DNA from: Pseudonocardia kujensis | GTDB lineage: Bacteria; Actinomycetota; Actinomycetes; Mycobacteriales; Pseudonocardiaceae | DNA length: 64,000 nt | Assembly (NCBI RefSeq): GCF_021283305.1 | Contig: NZ_JAJSOK010000010.1 | Location: forward strand, 1 to 64,000 | Direction of reading: 5' to 3' | Part shown: piece by piece, positions 18,454-27,178 of the stretch | How positions within the stretch are numbered: the stretch's first letter is position 1 | Layout: each line of letters starts with the position of its first letter | Notes under the pieces: model-generated | What the model saw: the letters and a program-made list of their open reading frames with translations, nothing else | The model's database searches: none | Told to the model about the DNA's origin: nothing | Made by a program: the position numbers and the translations under genes

Positions 18454-18891
18454 TCAGTCCAGCGCGGCGTCGAGCGTGATCGTGGTGCCGGTCAGCGCCT
18501 TGCTGACCGGGCAGCCCTCCTTGGCGGCCTGGGCGGCCTTCTCGAAGGCGGTGGCGTCCATGCCGGGGACCTCGCCCCGGACGGTGAGCGCGATGCCCGT
18601 GATCCGGAACCCGCCGCCCTGGTCCGGGCCCAGCGAGACGTCGGCCTTGACGTCGAGCGCCTCGGGCGTGGCGCCCTCCTGGCCGATGAGCGCGGAGAGC
18701 TGCATCGCGTAGCAGGCCGAGTGGGCCGCGGCGATGAGCTCCTCCGGGCTGGTGGTGCCGCCGGCCTCCTCGGCCGCGCGCTTGGGGAAGCTGACCTCGT
18801 AGGTACCGACCTTGCTGCTGGTCAGCTCGACCTGGCCGGATCCCTGCTCCAGGGAACCGTTCCAGGCCGTCCGTGCGGTGCGAGTGGGCAT
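18454..18891 (-). CDS. osmC: OsmC-family peroxiredoxin (osmotically inducible / organic hydroperoxide type)
   Basis: 145 residues. GGGAGGCCCGA precedes the ATG. The two redox cysteines are Cys60 in AAAHSACYAMQLS and Cys127 in AAKEGCPVSKAL, the spacing of OsmC proteins that reduce organic hydroperoxides through an intramolecular disulfide. The N-terminal TARTAWNGSLEQGSGQVEL matches the OsmC subgroup rather than Ohr. Acting in the cytoplasm it protects against lipid and other organic peroxides. It is transcribed toward tRNA-Gln, alone or with the short frame at 18340-18423. Confidence 0.92.
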   Translation of the reverse strand: MPTRTARTAWNGSLEQGSGQVELTSSKVGTYEVSFPKRAAEEAGGTTSPEELIAAAHSACYAMQLSALIGQEGATPEALDVKADVSLGPDQGGGFRITGIALTVRGEVPGMDATAFEKAAQAAKEGCPVSKALTGTTITLDAALD

Positions 18892-19003
18892 TCGGGCCTC
18901 CCGTCGGCGATGGTCCGTAGGGGGAACCCACCACGCGGGCCCGGCTACACGCGAGGTGGGTGCGAGATCGCCGACCGGTCCGATCGGGACGACGAGCGGA
19001 GGA

Positions 19004-19477
19004 TCAGCGCACCTGGACCGCGTCGCCGACCTGGAGGAAGTCGTAGAAGGCCCGGGCGTCCTCGTTGGCCAGGCGGACGCAGCCGGCCGACGGCGTCTGC
19101 AGGTTGCCCTCGTGGAACGCGATGCCGCCCTCGGCGAAGAACACCGCGAACGGCATCGGCGCGTCGTTGAACTCCTTGCTGCGGTGCGTGTCGTTCTTCC
19201 ACTCGACCACGAAGTCGCCGCGCGGCGTCTCGTGGCCGGGCCCGCCCGGGCTCGTGGCGACGGGGCCGCGGACCACCCTGCCGTCGTCGACCAACCAGGC
19301 CTTCTTCCCGGCGAGGTCCACGCAGGCCCGCGCCTCCGCGGTGCACGGGGTCCCCTCGACGGGGCCGGGCCCCGCGACGGCCTGGCCCTGGCCGGCGGCG
19401 AGCGTCCCCACCCCGACCAGTCCGGCCGCGACCGCCCCACGGACCCGCGGCGGGCGCGCCCTGCTGTGCCTTCCCAT
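19004..19477 (-). CDS. Exported single-domain L,D-transpeptidase (YkuD fold)
   Basis: 157 residues from ATG 19477. An Arg-rich start, a hydrophobic stretch (VAAGLVGVGTLAAG) and AVA before GPG suggest a Sec signal peptide. The catalytic motif is HEGNLQTPSAGCVRL, with His122, Ser130 and nucleophile Cys133, as in enzymes making 3-3 cross-links in peptidoglycan. It lacks the Ig-like domains of mycobacterial LdtMt proteins, so it is a minimal exported form. A GTG at 19492 is an alternative start. It is divergent from glmU, which makes the UDP-GlcNAc precursor of the same polymer. Confidence 0.88.
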   Translation of the reverse strand: MGRHSRARPPRVRGAVAAGLVGVGTLAAGQGQAVAGPGPVEGTPCTAEARACVDLAGKKAWLVDDGRVVRGPVATSPGGPGHETPRGDFVVEWKNDTHRSKEFNDAPMPFAVFFAEGGIAFHEGNLQTPSAGCVRLANEDARAFYDFLQVGDAVQVR

Positions 19478-19626
19478 CTGTCCGCTCGGCACCTTTCATC
19501 CCGTTCGCCCCGGCCGACAGCACAACGACCGGGACGGGGCGAGGTAACGAGGCCGGCGAGCGGCCCGACAGGCCCGCGTAGGATTCGCCCCGCATCGGGG
19601 ACCCGACCATCTCTCGAGGAGCGCCC

Positions 19627-21123
19627 ATGCCCGACCGCCCTTCCGCCCGCCCCGCCGCCGCCGTGGTGCTGGCCGCGGGTGAGGGGACCCGGATGCGGTC
19701 CGCGACCCCCAAGGTGCTGCACGAGATCGGCGGCCGTAGCCTGCTCGGGCATGCCGTGCACGCCGTCGCGGAACTGGAGCCGGAGCACCTCGCGGTGGTC
19801 GTCGGGCACGCCCGCGAGCAGGTGGGCGCCGCGCTCGAGCGCCTCGGCGACGAGGTGGCGCGCCGGGTCCTGCCCGCCGTCCAGGAGCAGCAGAACGGCA
19901 CGGGCGACGCGGTCCGCTGCGGTCTCGCCGCCCTGCCCGGCGGGCTGACCGGCACCGTCCTGGTGACCTACGGGGACGTGCCGCTGCTCGACGCCACGAC
20001 GTTCACCGAGGTCCTGCGGCTCCACGAGACCGCGGGCGCCGCCGTCACGCTGCTCAGCACGGACCTGGACGACCCCACGGGGTACGGCCGGATCGTCCGC
20101 GACCCCACGGGCTCGGTGCTGCGGATCGTCGAGCAGAAGGACGCCACGGAGGAGCAGCGCGCGCTCACCGAGATCAACTCCGGCGTCTACGCCTTCGACG
20201 CCGCCTTCCTCGCCTCCGGCCTCGGCCGCCTCGACACCGCGAACGCCCAGGGCGAGCTCTACCTCACCGACCTGGTCGCGCTCGCGGTCGCCGACGGGCT
20301 GCGCGTGGAGGCGGTGCGCGTCGACGACCCGTGGCTGGTCGCGGGCGTCAACGACCGGGTGCAGCTCGCCGCGGTCCGCGCGGAGCTGAACCGGCGGGTG
20401 CTGGAGCGGTGGATGCTCGCGGGCGTGACCGTCGTCGACCCCACCACCACGTGGGTCGACGTCCAGGTCCGGCTCGGGCGGGACGTCGTCGTCGAGCCGG
20501 GGACGCAGCTGCGCGGGCAGACCACGGTGGGCGACGCGGCGGTCGTCGGGCCGGACACCACGCTCACCGACGTCGAGATCGGCGAGGGCGCCTCGGTGGT
20601 CCGGACGCACGGCTCGTCGTCGTCGATCGGCCCCGGCGCCTCCGTGGGCCCGTTCGCCTACCTGCGCCCGGGTGCGCGGCTGGGGCCCGACGGCAAGATC
20701 GGCACCTTCGTCGAGGTGAAGAACGCGGACATCGGCCGCGGCTCCAAGGTGCCGCACCTCACCTATGTGGGCGATGCCACGATCGGCGAGCAGAGCAACA
20801 TCGGCGCCTCGTCGGTCTTCGTCAACTACGACGGTGTGGCCAAGCACCGCACCACCATCGGGTCGCACGTCCGGACCGGGTCCGACACCATGTTCATCGC
20901 CCCGGTGAGCATCGGCGACGGCGCCTACACGGGTGCCGGCACGGTCGTCCGCGAGGATGTTCCACCGGGGGCGCTGGCGGTGTCGTCCGGGCCACAGCGC
21001 ACCATCGACGGGTGGGTCGTACGGAAGCGACCCGGCACGCCGGCGGCCGAGGCCGCCGAGCGGGCCAGCGACACGGCCGCCCGGGGCGCGGCCGACAGCG
21101 GCCGAGGAGGCACAGCGCAGTGA
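19627..21123 (+). CDS. glmU: Bifunctional GlmU: GlcN-1-P acetyltransferase / UDP-GlcNAc pyrophosphorylase
   Basis: 498 residues. The N-terminal half has the pyrophosphorylase motif [22 protein letters not shown] and the uridine-binding [13 protein letters not shown] and TYGDVPLLD. The C-terminal half is a left-handed beta helix of hexapeptide repeats with the acetyltransferase site around [19 protein letters not shown] and FVNYDG. It makes UDP-GlcNAc for peptidoglycan and mycothiol. GAGGAG precedes the ATG; a -10-like TAGGAT lies at 19575-19580. The end is an Ala/Arg-rich tail. The stop overlaps the prs start (GTGA), so glmU-prs is an operon, as in mycobacteria. Confidence 0.97.
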   Translation: MPDRPSARPAAAVVLAAGEGTRMRSATPKVLHEIGGRSLLGHAVHAVAELEPEHLAVVVGHAREQVGAALERLGDEVARRVLPAVQEQQNGTGDAVRCGLAALPGGLTGTVLVTYGDVPLLDATTFTEVLRLHETAGAAVTLLSTDLDDPTGYGRIVRDPTGSVLRIVEQKDATEEQRALTEINSGVYAFDAAFLASGLGRLDTANAQGELYLTDLVALAVADGLRVEAVRVDDPWLVAGVNDRVQLAAVRAELNRRVLERWMLAGVTVVDPTTTWVDVQVRLGRDVVVEPGTQLRGQTTVGDAAVVGPDTTLTDVEIGEGASVVRTHGSSSSIGPGASVGPFAYLRPGARLGPDGKIGTFVEVKNADIGRGSKVPHLTYVGDATIGEQSNIGASSVFVNYDGVAKHRTTIGSHVRTGSDTMFIAPVSIGDGAYTGAGTVVREDVPPGALAVSSGPQRTIDGWVVRKRPGTPAAEAAERASDTAARGAADSGRGGTAQ

Positions 21124-22100
21124 GTGCGATGTCGGGTCAGCCGAAGAAGAACCTGATGTTCTTCTCCGGGAGGGCGCACCCCGAGCTGGCCGAGCAGGTC
21201 GCCAAGGAGCTCGACGTCACCGTCACGCCGCAGTCGGCGTACTCCTTCGCGAACGGCGAGATCTTCGTCCGTTTCGAGGAGTCGGTGCGCGGGTGCGACG
21301 CGTTCGTCCTGCAGGCGCACAGCGCGCCGATCAACGACGCGATCATGGAGCAGCTGATCATGGTCGACGCGCTCAAGCGCGCCTCGGCCAAGCGGATCAC
21401 CGTGGTCATGCCGTTCTGGGGCTACGCCCGCCAGGACAAGAAGCACCGCGGCCGCGAGCCGATCTCGGCCCGCCTGGTCGCGGACCTGTTCAAGACGGCC
21501 GGTGCGGACCGGATCATGACCGTCGACCTGCACACGGCGCAGATCCAGGGCTTCTTCGACGGCCCGGTCGACCACCTCTTCGCGCTGCCGGTGCTCGCCG
21601 AGCACATCAAGCAGAACTATGCGGGGGCCGACCTCGCCGTCGTCTCGCCGGACTCGGGGCGCGTGCGGCTGGCCGAGCGCTGGGCGGAGACGCTGGGCGG
21701 CACGCCGCTGGCCTTCATCCACAAGACCCGCGACCCGCTCAAGCCGAACGAGGCCAAGGCGAACCGCGTGGTCGGTGAGATCGACGGCCGCACCTGCGTG
21801 GTCATCGACGACATGATCGACACCGGCGGCACGGTGGCGAAGACGGTCGAGGTGCTGCTCAAGGAGGGCGCGAAGGACGTGATCATCGCGGCCACGCACC
21901 CGGTGCTCTCCGGCCCCGCGGTCGAGCGGCTGTCCACGTGCGGCGCCCGCGAGGTGATCTTCACCGACACGCTGCCGATCCCGGACGAGAAGCGGTTCCC
22001 GAACATGACCGTGCTCTCGATCGCCCCGCTGCTCGCCGAGGCGATCCACCAGGTGTTCGACGACGGCTCGGTCACCAGCCTGTTCGACGGCAACGCCTGA
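21120..22100 (+). CDS. prs: Ribose-phosphate pyrophosphokinase (PRPP synthetase)
   Basis: 326 residues. It makes PRPP from ribose 5-phosphate and ATP for nucleotide, His and Trp synthesis and, in actinomycetes, decaprenyl-phosphoribose. Motifs: [16 protein letters not shown], the ATP-binding region [29 protein letters not shown] (metal-binding; the usual DxHxxQ), [13 protein letters not shown], and the PRPP loop [17 protein letters not shown]. The GTG start overlaps the glmU stop; an ATG three codons later is possible. A 16-bp hairpin follows the stop by 8 nt. Confidence 0.97.
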   Translation: MSAMSGQPKKNLMFFSGRAHPELAEQVAKELDVTVTPQSAYSFANGEIFVRFEESVRGCDAFVLQAHSAPINDAIMEQLIMVDALKRASAKRITVVMPFWGYARQDKKHRGREPISARLVADLFKTAGADRIMTVDLHTAQIQGFFDGPVDHLFALPVLAEHIKQNYAGADLAVVSPDSGRVRLAERWAETLGGTPLAFIHKTRDPLKPNEAKANRVVGEIDGRTCVVIDDMIDTGGTVAKTVEVLLKEGAKDVIIAATHPVLSGPAVERLSTCGAREVIFTDTLPIPDEKRFPNMTVLSIAPLLAEAIHQVFDDGSVTSLFDGNA

Positions 22101-22108
22101 GCGGACGT

Positions 22109-22146
22109 GCCGAGGGGCGGGAGGCACGAGCCTCCCGCCCCTCGGC
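22109..22146 (+). terminator. Strong intrinsic-type terminator after glmU-prs
   Basis: A 16-bp perfect stem, GCCGAGGGGCGGGAGG (22109-22124) with CCTCCCGCCCCTCGGC (22131-22146), and a 6-nt loop, followed by GTTCTC. It separates glmU-prs from the rplY-pth unit. Confidence 0.85.
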
Positions 22147-22572
22147 GTTCTCGGCGGGGCGGCCCACCCTGGTCGAGGTGCAGCCGCCGATGAGGGCGTC
22201 CCCCGAGGACCCCGCCGACGACCCCGCCGACGACCCGGCCCCGTGGCCGGCAGCGACACCTCCCGCGTGACCCTCACCGCCGCCGGCGCCGGCGCCGGCG
22301 CGGAGCGAGTACGGACGACCGGCTCATCGCCGCAGGCCGGACGGCCCTCGGCCACCGCCGCGGGAATCATCGATTCTCCCGAGCCCGCCCCGGGTGTCCG
22401 CCTTGGCGGACCCTGCGACGAGCCCGTTCCGGTGCGGGCGTACTCTTGTCGGCGGTTCCGCGGCGAGGGCGGGTTGTTCGACGAGCCCGCCGTCATCGAC
22501 GTGTGGTCGGCTGTTCCGCCGCCTCCTCGCCGCGCGCACGCGACATCAGCAGTTCGAGGAGAGAGACCCACC
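22147..22572 (+). promoter_or_regulatory. 426-bp gene-free region: promoter and structured leader of rplY-pth
   Basis: No convincing gene. The first 150 bases contain short direct repeats (GACGACCCCGCC units near 22205-22235; GGCGCC units near 22283-22300). A -10-like TACTCT lies at 22441-22446. After it come several possible hairpins: GCGGG with CCCGC around an 11-12 nt loop near 22467-22490, and GCGGCGAGG pairing with the CCTCGCCGC about 65 bases further on. The spacing gives a leader of roughly 120 nt before rplY, long enough for feedback control by L25, which is unproven. GAGGAGAG precedes the rplY GTG. Confidence 0.45.
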
Positions 22573-23253
22573 GTGGCCCAGTCCAAGATCGCCGCCGAGA
22601 CCCGGACCGAGTTCGGCAAGGGCGCCGCGCGGCGCACCCGCAAGGCGGGCAAGATCCCCGCCGTCCTCTACGGGCACGGCACCGACCCGCAGCACCTGAC
22701 GCTGCCGTCGCTGGAGTTCGCCGCCGTCGTCCGCGAGCAGGGCCGCAACGCCGTGCTCGAGCTGGACATCGTCGGGGGCAGCAGCCAGCTGGCGCTGACC
22801 AAGACCGTGACCTTCCACCCGATCCGCCCCTACATCGAGCACGTCGACCTGCTCGTCGTGCAGAAGGGCGAGAAGGTCGTCGTCGAGATCCCGGTGATCA
22901 TCACCGGTGAGGCGGCCCCTGGCTCCCTGGTCACCCAGGAGCTGAACACCATCGAGGTCGAGGCCGACGCCCTGAACATCCCCGAGAACGTCGAGGTCTC
23001 GGTCGAGGGCGCCGAGGTCGGCACCCAGTTCCTGGCGGGCCAGGTCGCGCTGCCGACGGGTTCGGAGCTGCGCACCGACCCCGAGTACCTGGTCGTCAAC
23101 GTGGTCGCCGCGCCGACCGCCGAGGACCTCGAGGCGACCGAGGACGCCGAGGGCGCCGGTGTCGTCGAGGACGCCCCGGAGACCCCGGCCGACGTGTCCG
23201 AGGCCCCGGCCGAGGGCGAGTCCGCCGAGGGCGACGCCTCCGCCGAGAGCTGA
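22573..23253 (+). CDS. rplY: Ribosomal protein bL25, long (Ctc) form
   Basis: 226 residues. The N-terminal 5S-rRNA-binding domain (1-95) shows [30 protein letters not shown]. The TL5/CTC C-terminal beta domain follows ([30 protein letters not shown]). Beyond residue 190 is an acidic Ala/Glu/Asp tail of about 40 residues, typical of actinobacterial Ctc proteins. It binds 5S rRNA in the large subunit and in some bacteria is stress-induced. Its stop is 3 bp before the pth start, forming the rplY-pth pair seen throughout actinobacteria. Confidence 0.96.
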   Translation: MAQSKIAAETRTEFGKGAARRTRKAGKIPAVLYGHGTDPQHLTLPSLEFAAVVREQGRNAVLELDIVGGSSQLALTKTVTFHPIRPYIEHVDLLVVQKGEKVVVEIPVIITGEAAPGSLVTQELNTIEVEADALNIPENVEVSVEGAEVGTQFLAGQVALPTGSELRTDPEYLVVNVVAAPTAEDLEATEDAEGAGVVEDAPETPADVSEAPAEGESAEGDASAES

Positions 23254-23256
23254 TCG

Positions 23257-23853
23257 GTGGCGCCGGCACCGTCCGCCGGCACGGCGCTGGTGGTCGGGCT
23301 CGGGAACCCCGGGCCCGGCTACGCCGACACCCGGCACAACGTCGGGTTCGGCGTGGCCGAGTTGCTGGCCGAGCGCGCCGGCGCGCGCTTCTCCCTGCAC
23401 AAGCGGTCCAACGCCGAGGTCGCCGAGGGCAGGCTCGCCGGCCGCAAGGTCGTGCTGGCCAAGCCGCGGACGTACATGAACGAGTCCGGCGGCCCGGTCG
23501 CCGGGCTGGTCCGGTACTTCTCCGTGCCGCCCGAGGAGCTCGTCGTGGTGCACGACGACCTCGATCTCGGCTTCGGCGTGATCAGGCTGAAGCGGGGCGG
23601 CGGCGAGGGCGGGCACAACGGCCTGCGCTCGATCAGCCGCTCGCTCGGCACCAAGGACTACCTGCGGGTGCGCTTCGGCATCGGTCGCCCGCCCGGCCGC
23701 CAGGACCCGGCGGACTACGTGCTCAAGCGGTTCTCCGCGACCGAGCGCAAGGAGCTGGACTTCGCGGTCGACCTGGCCGCCGACGCCGCGGAGGCGCTGC
23801 TCGAGCAGGGCCTCGAGCCCGCGCAGAACCGCTTCCACGCGCTGTCCGGCTGA
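23257..23853 (+). CDS. pth: Peptidyl-tRNA hydrolase
   Basis: 198 residues. It frees tRNA from prematurely released peptidyl-tRNA. The signature [21 protein letters not shown] includes the catalytic His of RHN, followed by [13 protein letters not shown] with the conserved Asn, [27 protein letters not shown], and a typical C-terminal helix. The GTG start lies 3 bp after rplY. A bidirectional terminator follows. Confidence 0.97.
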   Translation: MAPAPSAGTALVVGLGNPGPGYADTRHNVGFGVAELLAERAGARFSLHKRSNAEVAEGRLAGRKVVLAKPRTYMNESGGPVAGLVRYFSVPPEELVVVHDDLDLGFGVIRLKRGGGEGGHNGLRSISRSLGTKDYLRVRFGIGRPPGRQDPADYVLKRFSATERKELDFAVDLAADAAEALLEQGLEPAQNRFHALSG

Positions 23854-23859
23854 TCCCGA

Positions 23860-23891
23860 GGGGCCCTTCCGCCACCGTGCGGGAGGGCCCC
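23860..23891. terminator. Bidirectional terminator between pth and the acyl ligase gene
   Basis: GGGGCCCTTCCGC (23860-23872) pairs with GCGGGAGGGCCCC (23879-23891) over 13 bp (one G-T), with a 6-nt loop. It sits between two convergent stops, at 23853 and 23899. Confidence 0.75.
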
Positions 23892-23898
23892 GTCGGCG

Positions 23899-25566
23899 TC
23901 AGGACCGGGAGGCGAGCAGGTCGGCGGTGGCGGCCCGGCGCAGCTTGCCCGAGGGCGTCTTGGGCAGGGTCCCCGGTGCGAGGACCTCCACCCGCGCGGG
24001 CCGCACCCCCACCGCGGACACGACCCGCGCGGTCACGTCCTTGCGGATCACGGCGGCCTCGGCCTCGTCGTCGGCCTTGCGGGCCTCGACGGCCACCGCG
24101 AACGACTCGCGCCGCTGTCCCTCCCCCGCGAACAGCCGGACCGCCACCGCGTTGCCCGCCCGCACGCCGTCGGCCTCCGCGGCGGCGCGCTCGATGTCGG
24201 TCGGGTAGATGTTGCGCCCGCCCATGATGATCACGTCCTTGCGCCGCCCGCACACCACGACCTGGCCGTCCTCGACGACGTAGCCCTCGTCGCCGGTGTC
24301 GAACCAGCCGTCGGCGTCCCGGGTGGCGACCGGGCCGTGCACCGTCAGGTAGCCAGGCGTCACGGACTCGCCGCGCAGCTGGATCACCCCGACCCCGCGG
24401 GTCCCGAGCACCTCGCCCGACTCCCCGACGACACGCGCCTCGATCCCCGGCAGGGGCGGCCCGAGCAACGGGAACGCTCGCCTCGGCCCCTCGCCGGCGG
24501 GCTCGGCGCGACGGCCGGACTCGAGGGCGTCGGCGTCGATCTCGTCGACGGCCAGGCCCGTCTCGACCGGTGCGAACGCGACGCCGAGCGCCGTCTCGGC
24601 CATCCCGTAGGCGCAGAGCACGGACTCGGGGCGCAGCCCGAACCGCGCCCCGGCGTCGACGAAGGCGCCGACGGCCACCGGGTCGACGGGCTCGGCGCCG
24701 TTGAGCGCGATCCGCAACGACGACAGGTCCAGCTCCTGGTCGGTCCGGGCGAGCTGGCGGGCGAGCACGGCGTAGGCGAAGTTCGGCGCGGCCGTGACCG
24801 TGCCGCGGTACTTCGAGATCAGCTCCGCCCAGAGCAGCGGCCGGGACAGGAAGTCGACCGGCGTGACCGTGACGAGCTCGAGCGCGGTGACCATCGGGAC
24901 CGTCAGGAACCCGACCATGCCCATGTCGTGGAAGAGCGGCAGCCAGGAGACCATCACGTCGCGCTCGACGTCGAGGCGCGCGGCCTCGCGCATGGCGGTG
25001 ATGTTCGCGTGCAGATTGCGGTGCGTGATGCGCACGGCCTTCGGCTCGGCGGTGGAGCCGCTGGTGAGCTGCAGGAGCGCGGTGTCGTCCTCGTTCGCCA
25101 CGTCGGCGTCGGGTGTGACCGCGGCCGGGTCGCCCTGCAGCGACTCGAGCAGCCGGAACGGGATGCCGCGGTCGGTGAGCACCGGGGCCAGCCCGTCGAA
25201 GGGGGCGCCGAGCAGCACCATGCTCGCGTCGATCATCCGCAGCACCGCGACCGTGTCCTCGGCCCAGTGCATCAGGTCCGTGCGGGCGGTGGGCTGGTGC
25301 AGCATCGTGACGCTGCCGCCGGTGAGCCAGACCGCCTGGGCGAGCGGGGCGATCGCCGCCGGGTCGCCCGCCAGCACGCCCACGGCACCGCCGCGGGTGA
25401 GGGCGGGGGTGTCGCCGTCGGGCCGGCGCAGGGCGTCGGCGATCCCGCGCGCGGTCCCGTGCACCTCGCTCCACGACCGACGGATGGGGGCGGCGGGTTC
25501 GCCGGTGGTCATGCCGCGGGAGGTGTCGGCGGCGGACTCCAGCAACGTCGCGAGGAACCGGGACAT
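23899..25566 (-). CDS. Fatty acyl-AMP/CoA ligase (FadD-like; position of mycobacterial pks16)
   Basis: 555 residues of the ANL adenylating family. The phosphate-binding loop is LLQLTSGSTAEPKAV (about 164-178), then the FAAL/FACL motifs SWLPLFHDMGMVG, NGAEPVDP, YGMAETALGV, WFDTGDEGYVVEDGQVVVCGRRKDVIIMGGRNIYPTDIE and a C-terminal LPKTPSGKLRRA with the catalytic Lys. It activates a fatty acid as acyl-AMP, then either CoA or an acyl carrier accepts it. Its location beside pth and rplY equals that of Rv1013 (pks16) in M. tuberculosis, from memory of that genome. The ATG lies 6 nt after TAGGCT on the minus strand, so leaderless. Palindromic repeats overlap its -35 region. Confidence 0.9.
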   Translation of the reverse strand: MSRFLATLLESAADTSRGMTTGEPAAPIRRSWSEVHGTARGIADALRRPDGDTPALTRGGAVGVLAGDPAAIAPLAQAVWLTGGSVTMLHQPTARTDLMHWAEDTVAVLRMIDASMVLLGAPFDGLAPVLTDRGIPFRLLESLQGDPAAVTPDADVANEDDTALLQLTSGSTAEPKAVRITHRNLHANITAMREAARLDVERDVMVSWLPLFHDMGMVGFLTVPMVTALELVTVTPVDFLSRPLLWAELISKYRGTVTAAPNFAYAVLARQLARTDQELDLSSLRIALNGAEPVDPVAVGAFVDAGARFGLRPESVLCAYGMAETALGVAFAPVETGLAVDEIDADALESGRRAEPAGEGPRRAFPLLGPPLPGIEARVVGESGEVLGTRGVGVIQLRGESVTPGYLTVHGPVATRDADGWFDTGDEGYVVEDGQVVVCGRRKDVIIMGGRNIYPTDIERAAAEADGVRAGNAVAVRLFAGEGQRRESFAVAVEARKADDEAEAAVIRKDVTARVVSAVGVRPARVEVLAPGTLPKTPSGKLRRAATADLLASRS

Positions 25567-25592
25567 GGGCGCAGCCTAAGGCCCGCACCGGT

Positions 25593-25697
25593 GATCGCAG
25601 TATGGATCCATAACGCGATCAAGCCGCCCGCCCGAGCGCAGTATGGATCCATAACGCGACCAGAGAGCCCATGAGAGCCCGTTATGGATCCATAACG
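25593..25697. repeat. Three copies of a palindromic intergenic repeat (GGATCC core)
   Basis: Copies at 25593-25620, 25634-25660 and 25680-25697 share CGCAGTATGGATCC followed by ATAACGCG. The first is an extended imperfect palindrome with GATCGC at one end and GCGATC at the other; the third is a perfect 18-bp palindrome. They fill the space between two divergent genes, where no terminator is needed; the first overlaps the expected -35 region of the acyl ligase promoter. The same element, with GGTTCC or GGAACC cores, recurs at 33939-34001 and 43830-43896. Confidence 0.85.
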
Positions 25698-25756
25698 CGA
25701 TCCGGCGGCCCCGTCCGCGCCGGTCCCGAGGGCAGGGGCGGGCGTAGGGTCGGGCC

Positions 25757-27121
25757 GTGGCTTCCACCCGTGACTCGATCGCCGCGGCCGTCGAGGCCGT
25801 GATCCCGGGCGCCCGCGCCGATCTCGAGCGGCTGGTGCGCATCCCCAGCATCTGGGCCGACCCGGCGCACGCCGCCGACACCGAGGCGAGCGCCGCGGCC
25901 GTCGCGGAGCTCGCCGGCGCCCTGAACCCGGCGGACCTGCAGATCCTGCGGGCGGAAGGGGGCGCGCCCGCCGTCGTCGCCCGGTGGCCCGCGCCCGAGG
26001 GGCAGCCGACCGTGCTGCTCTACGCCCACCACGACGTCCAGCCCACCGGCGGCGACGAGCGCTGGACCAGCCCGCCGTTCGAGCCGACCGAGCGCAACGG
26101 CCGGCTGTACGCCCGCGGCGCCGCGGACGACAAGGCCGGCGTGATGACCCACCTCGCCGTGCTGCGTGCGTACGAGGGGAAGCCCCCCGTCGGCGTCACG
26201 CTGTTCGTCGAGGGCGAGGAGGAGTCCGGCTCCCCCACGCTCCCGCAGCTGCTGCGCGAGCACCACGAGCTGCTCGCCGCGGACGTCATCGTGATCGCCG
26301 ACGCCGCCAACCCGGCCGTCGACGTCCCGGCGCTGACCACGAGCCTGCGCGGCCTCGTCGACGTCGTGATCGACGTGTCGCTGCTGGAGCGACCGCTGCA
26401 CTCCGGGGTCTTCGGCGGCCCGGTCGGCGACGCGCTCACCGCGCTGACCCACGCCCTCTCGAGCCTGCACGACGAGAAGGGCGAGGTCGCCGTCCCCGGG
26501 CTGCACGCGAACACCGGTACGGACGCCGCCGCCAAGAACGTCCCCGACATCCCCGAGGCGGAGTGGCGCGCCGAGGCGGGCCTCGTGGAGGGCGCCGAGC
26601 TGCTCGGGACCGGCACGCTGGCCGAGCGGATCTACCACAAGCCGGCGATCGCGGTCCTCGGGATCGACGCACCCTCGGTCGCGCAGGCCGCGAACGTGCT
26701 GCTCCCGCGCGCCCGCGCGATGGTCAGCATGCGGCTCGCCCCCGGCGAGGACGCCCTCGCCGCACGGGAGAAGCTCGCCGAGCACCTCCGGGCGCACGTG
26801 CCCTGGGGAGCGCAGGTCACGGTCGAGCCGGGATCGGGCGTGGCCGAGCCCTTCTCGCTCGACGCCGACGGCGGCGCCTACGACGCGGCCAGGCGCGCCT
26901 TCTCCGAGGCCTTCGGCACCGCGACCGTCGAGATGGGCATCGGCGGCTCGATCCCCTTCATCGCCGAGTTCGCCCGCACCTTCCCGGGCGCGGCCGTCCT
27001 CGTCACGGGCGTGGGCGACCCCGCCTCGCGGTGGCACGGGATCGACGAGTCGCTGTCGTTGTCCATGTTCGCCACCGGAGCCCGCGCCGAGGCCTTCCTG
27101 CTCGACGAGCTCCGCCGCTGA
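25757..27121 (+). CDS. M20-family dipeptidase
   Basis: 454 residues. The zinc sites and catalytic residues of M20 peptidases are present: YAHHDVQP (His91/92), RGAADDKAG (Asp124/125), the general base in VEGEEESGSP (Glu154-156), the dimerisation-domain PLHSGVFGGPVGDALTAL and a C-terminal His in SRWHGIDESLS. It cleaves dipeptides or N-acyl amino acids in the cytoplasm. The GTG start lies 6 nt after TAGGGT (25745-25750), a leaderless arrangement. Divergent from the acyl ligase across the repeat cluster. Confidence 0.92.
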   Translation: MASTRDSIAAAVEAVIPGARADLERLVRIPSIWADPAHAADTEASAAAVAELAGALNPADLQILRAEGGAPAVVARWPAPEGQPTVLLYAHHDVQPTGGDERWTSPPFEPTERNGRLYARGAADDKAGVMTHLAVLRAYEGKPPVGVTLFVEGEEESGSPTLPQLLREHHELLAADVIVIADAANPAVDVPALTTSLRGLVDVVIDVSLLERPLHSGVFGGPVGDALTALTHALSSLHDEKGEVAVPGLHANTGTDAAAKNVPDIPEAEWRAEAGLVEGAELLGTGTLAERIYHKPAIAVLGIDAPSVAQAANVLLPRARAMVSMRLAPGEDALAAREKLAEHLRAHVPWGAQVTVEPGSGVAEPFSLDADGGAYDAARRAFSEAFGTATVEMGIGGSIPFIAEFARTFPGAAVLVTGVGDPASRWHGIDESLSLSMFATGARAEAFLLDELRR

Positions 27122-27132
27122 GCGACCGCTCT

Positions 27133-27142
27133 CGATATATCG
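27133..27142. promoter_or_regulatory. Palindrome CGATATATCG upstream of the BTAD regulator gene
   Basis: A 10-bp A/T-containing palindrome in a GC-rich 57-bp gap, about 36 nt before the regulator ATG and so near its -35 region. CGATATATCG-type sites are seen before drug-efflux ABC genes controlled by PadR-like repressors. No padR gene is in the window, so a binding protein cannot be named. Confidence 0.4.
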
Positions 27143-27178
27143 CTAGCGCCAGGCCGGTGCGCCCGGCAGACTGAGCCG

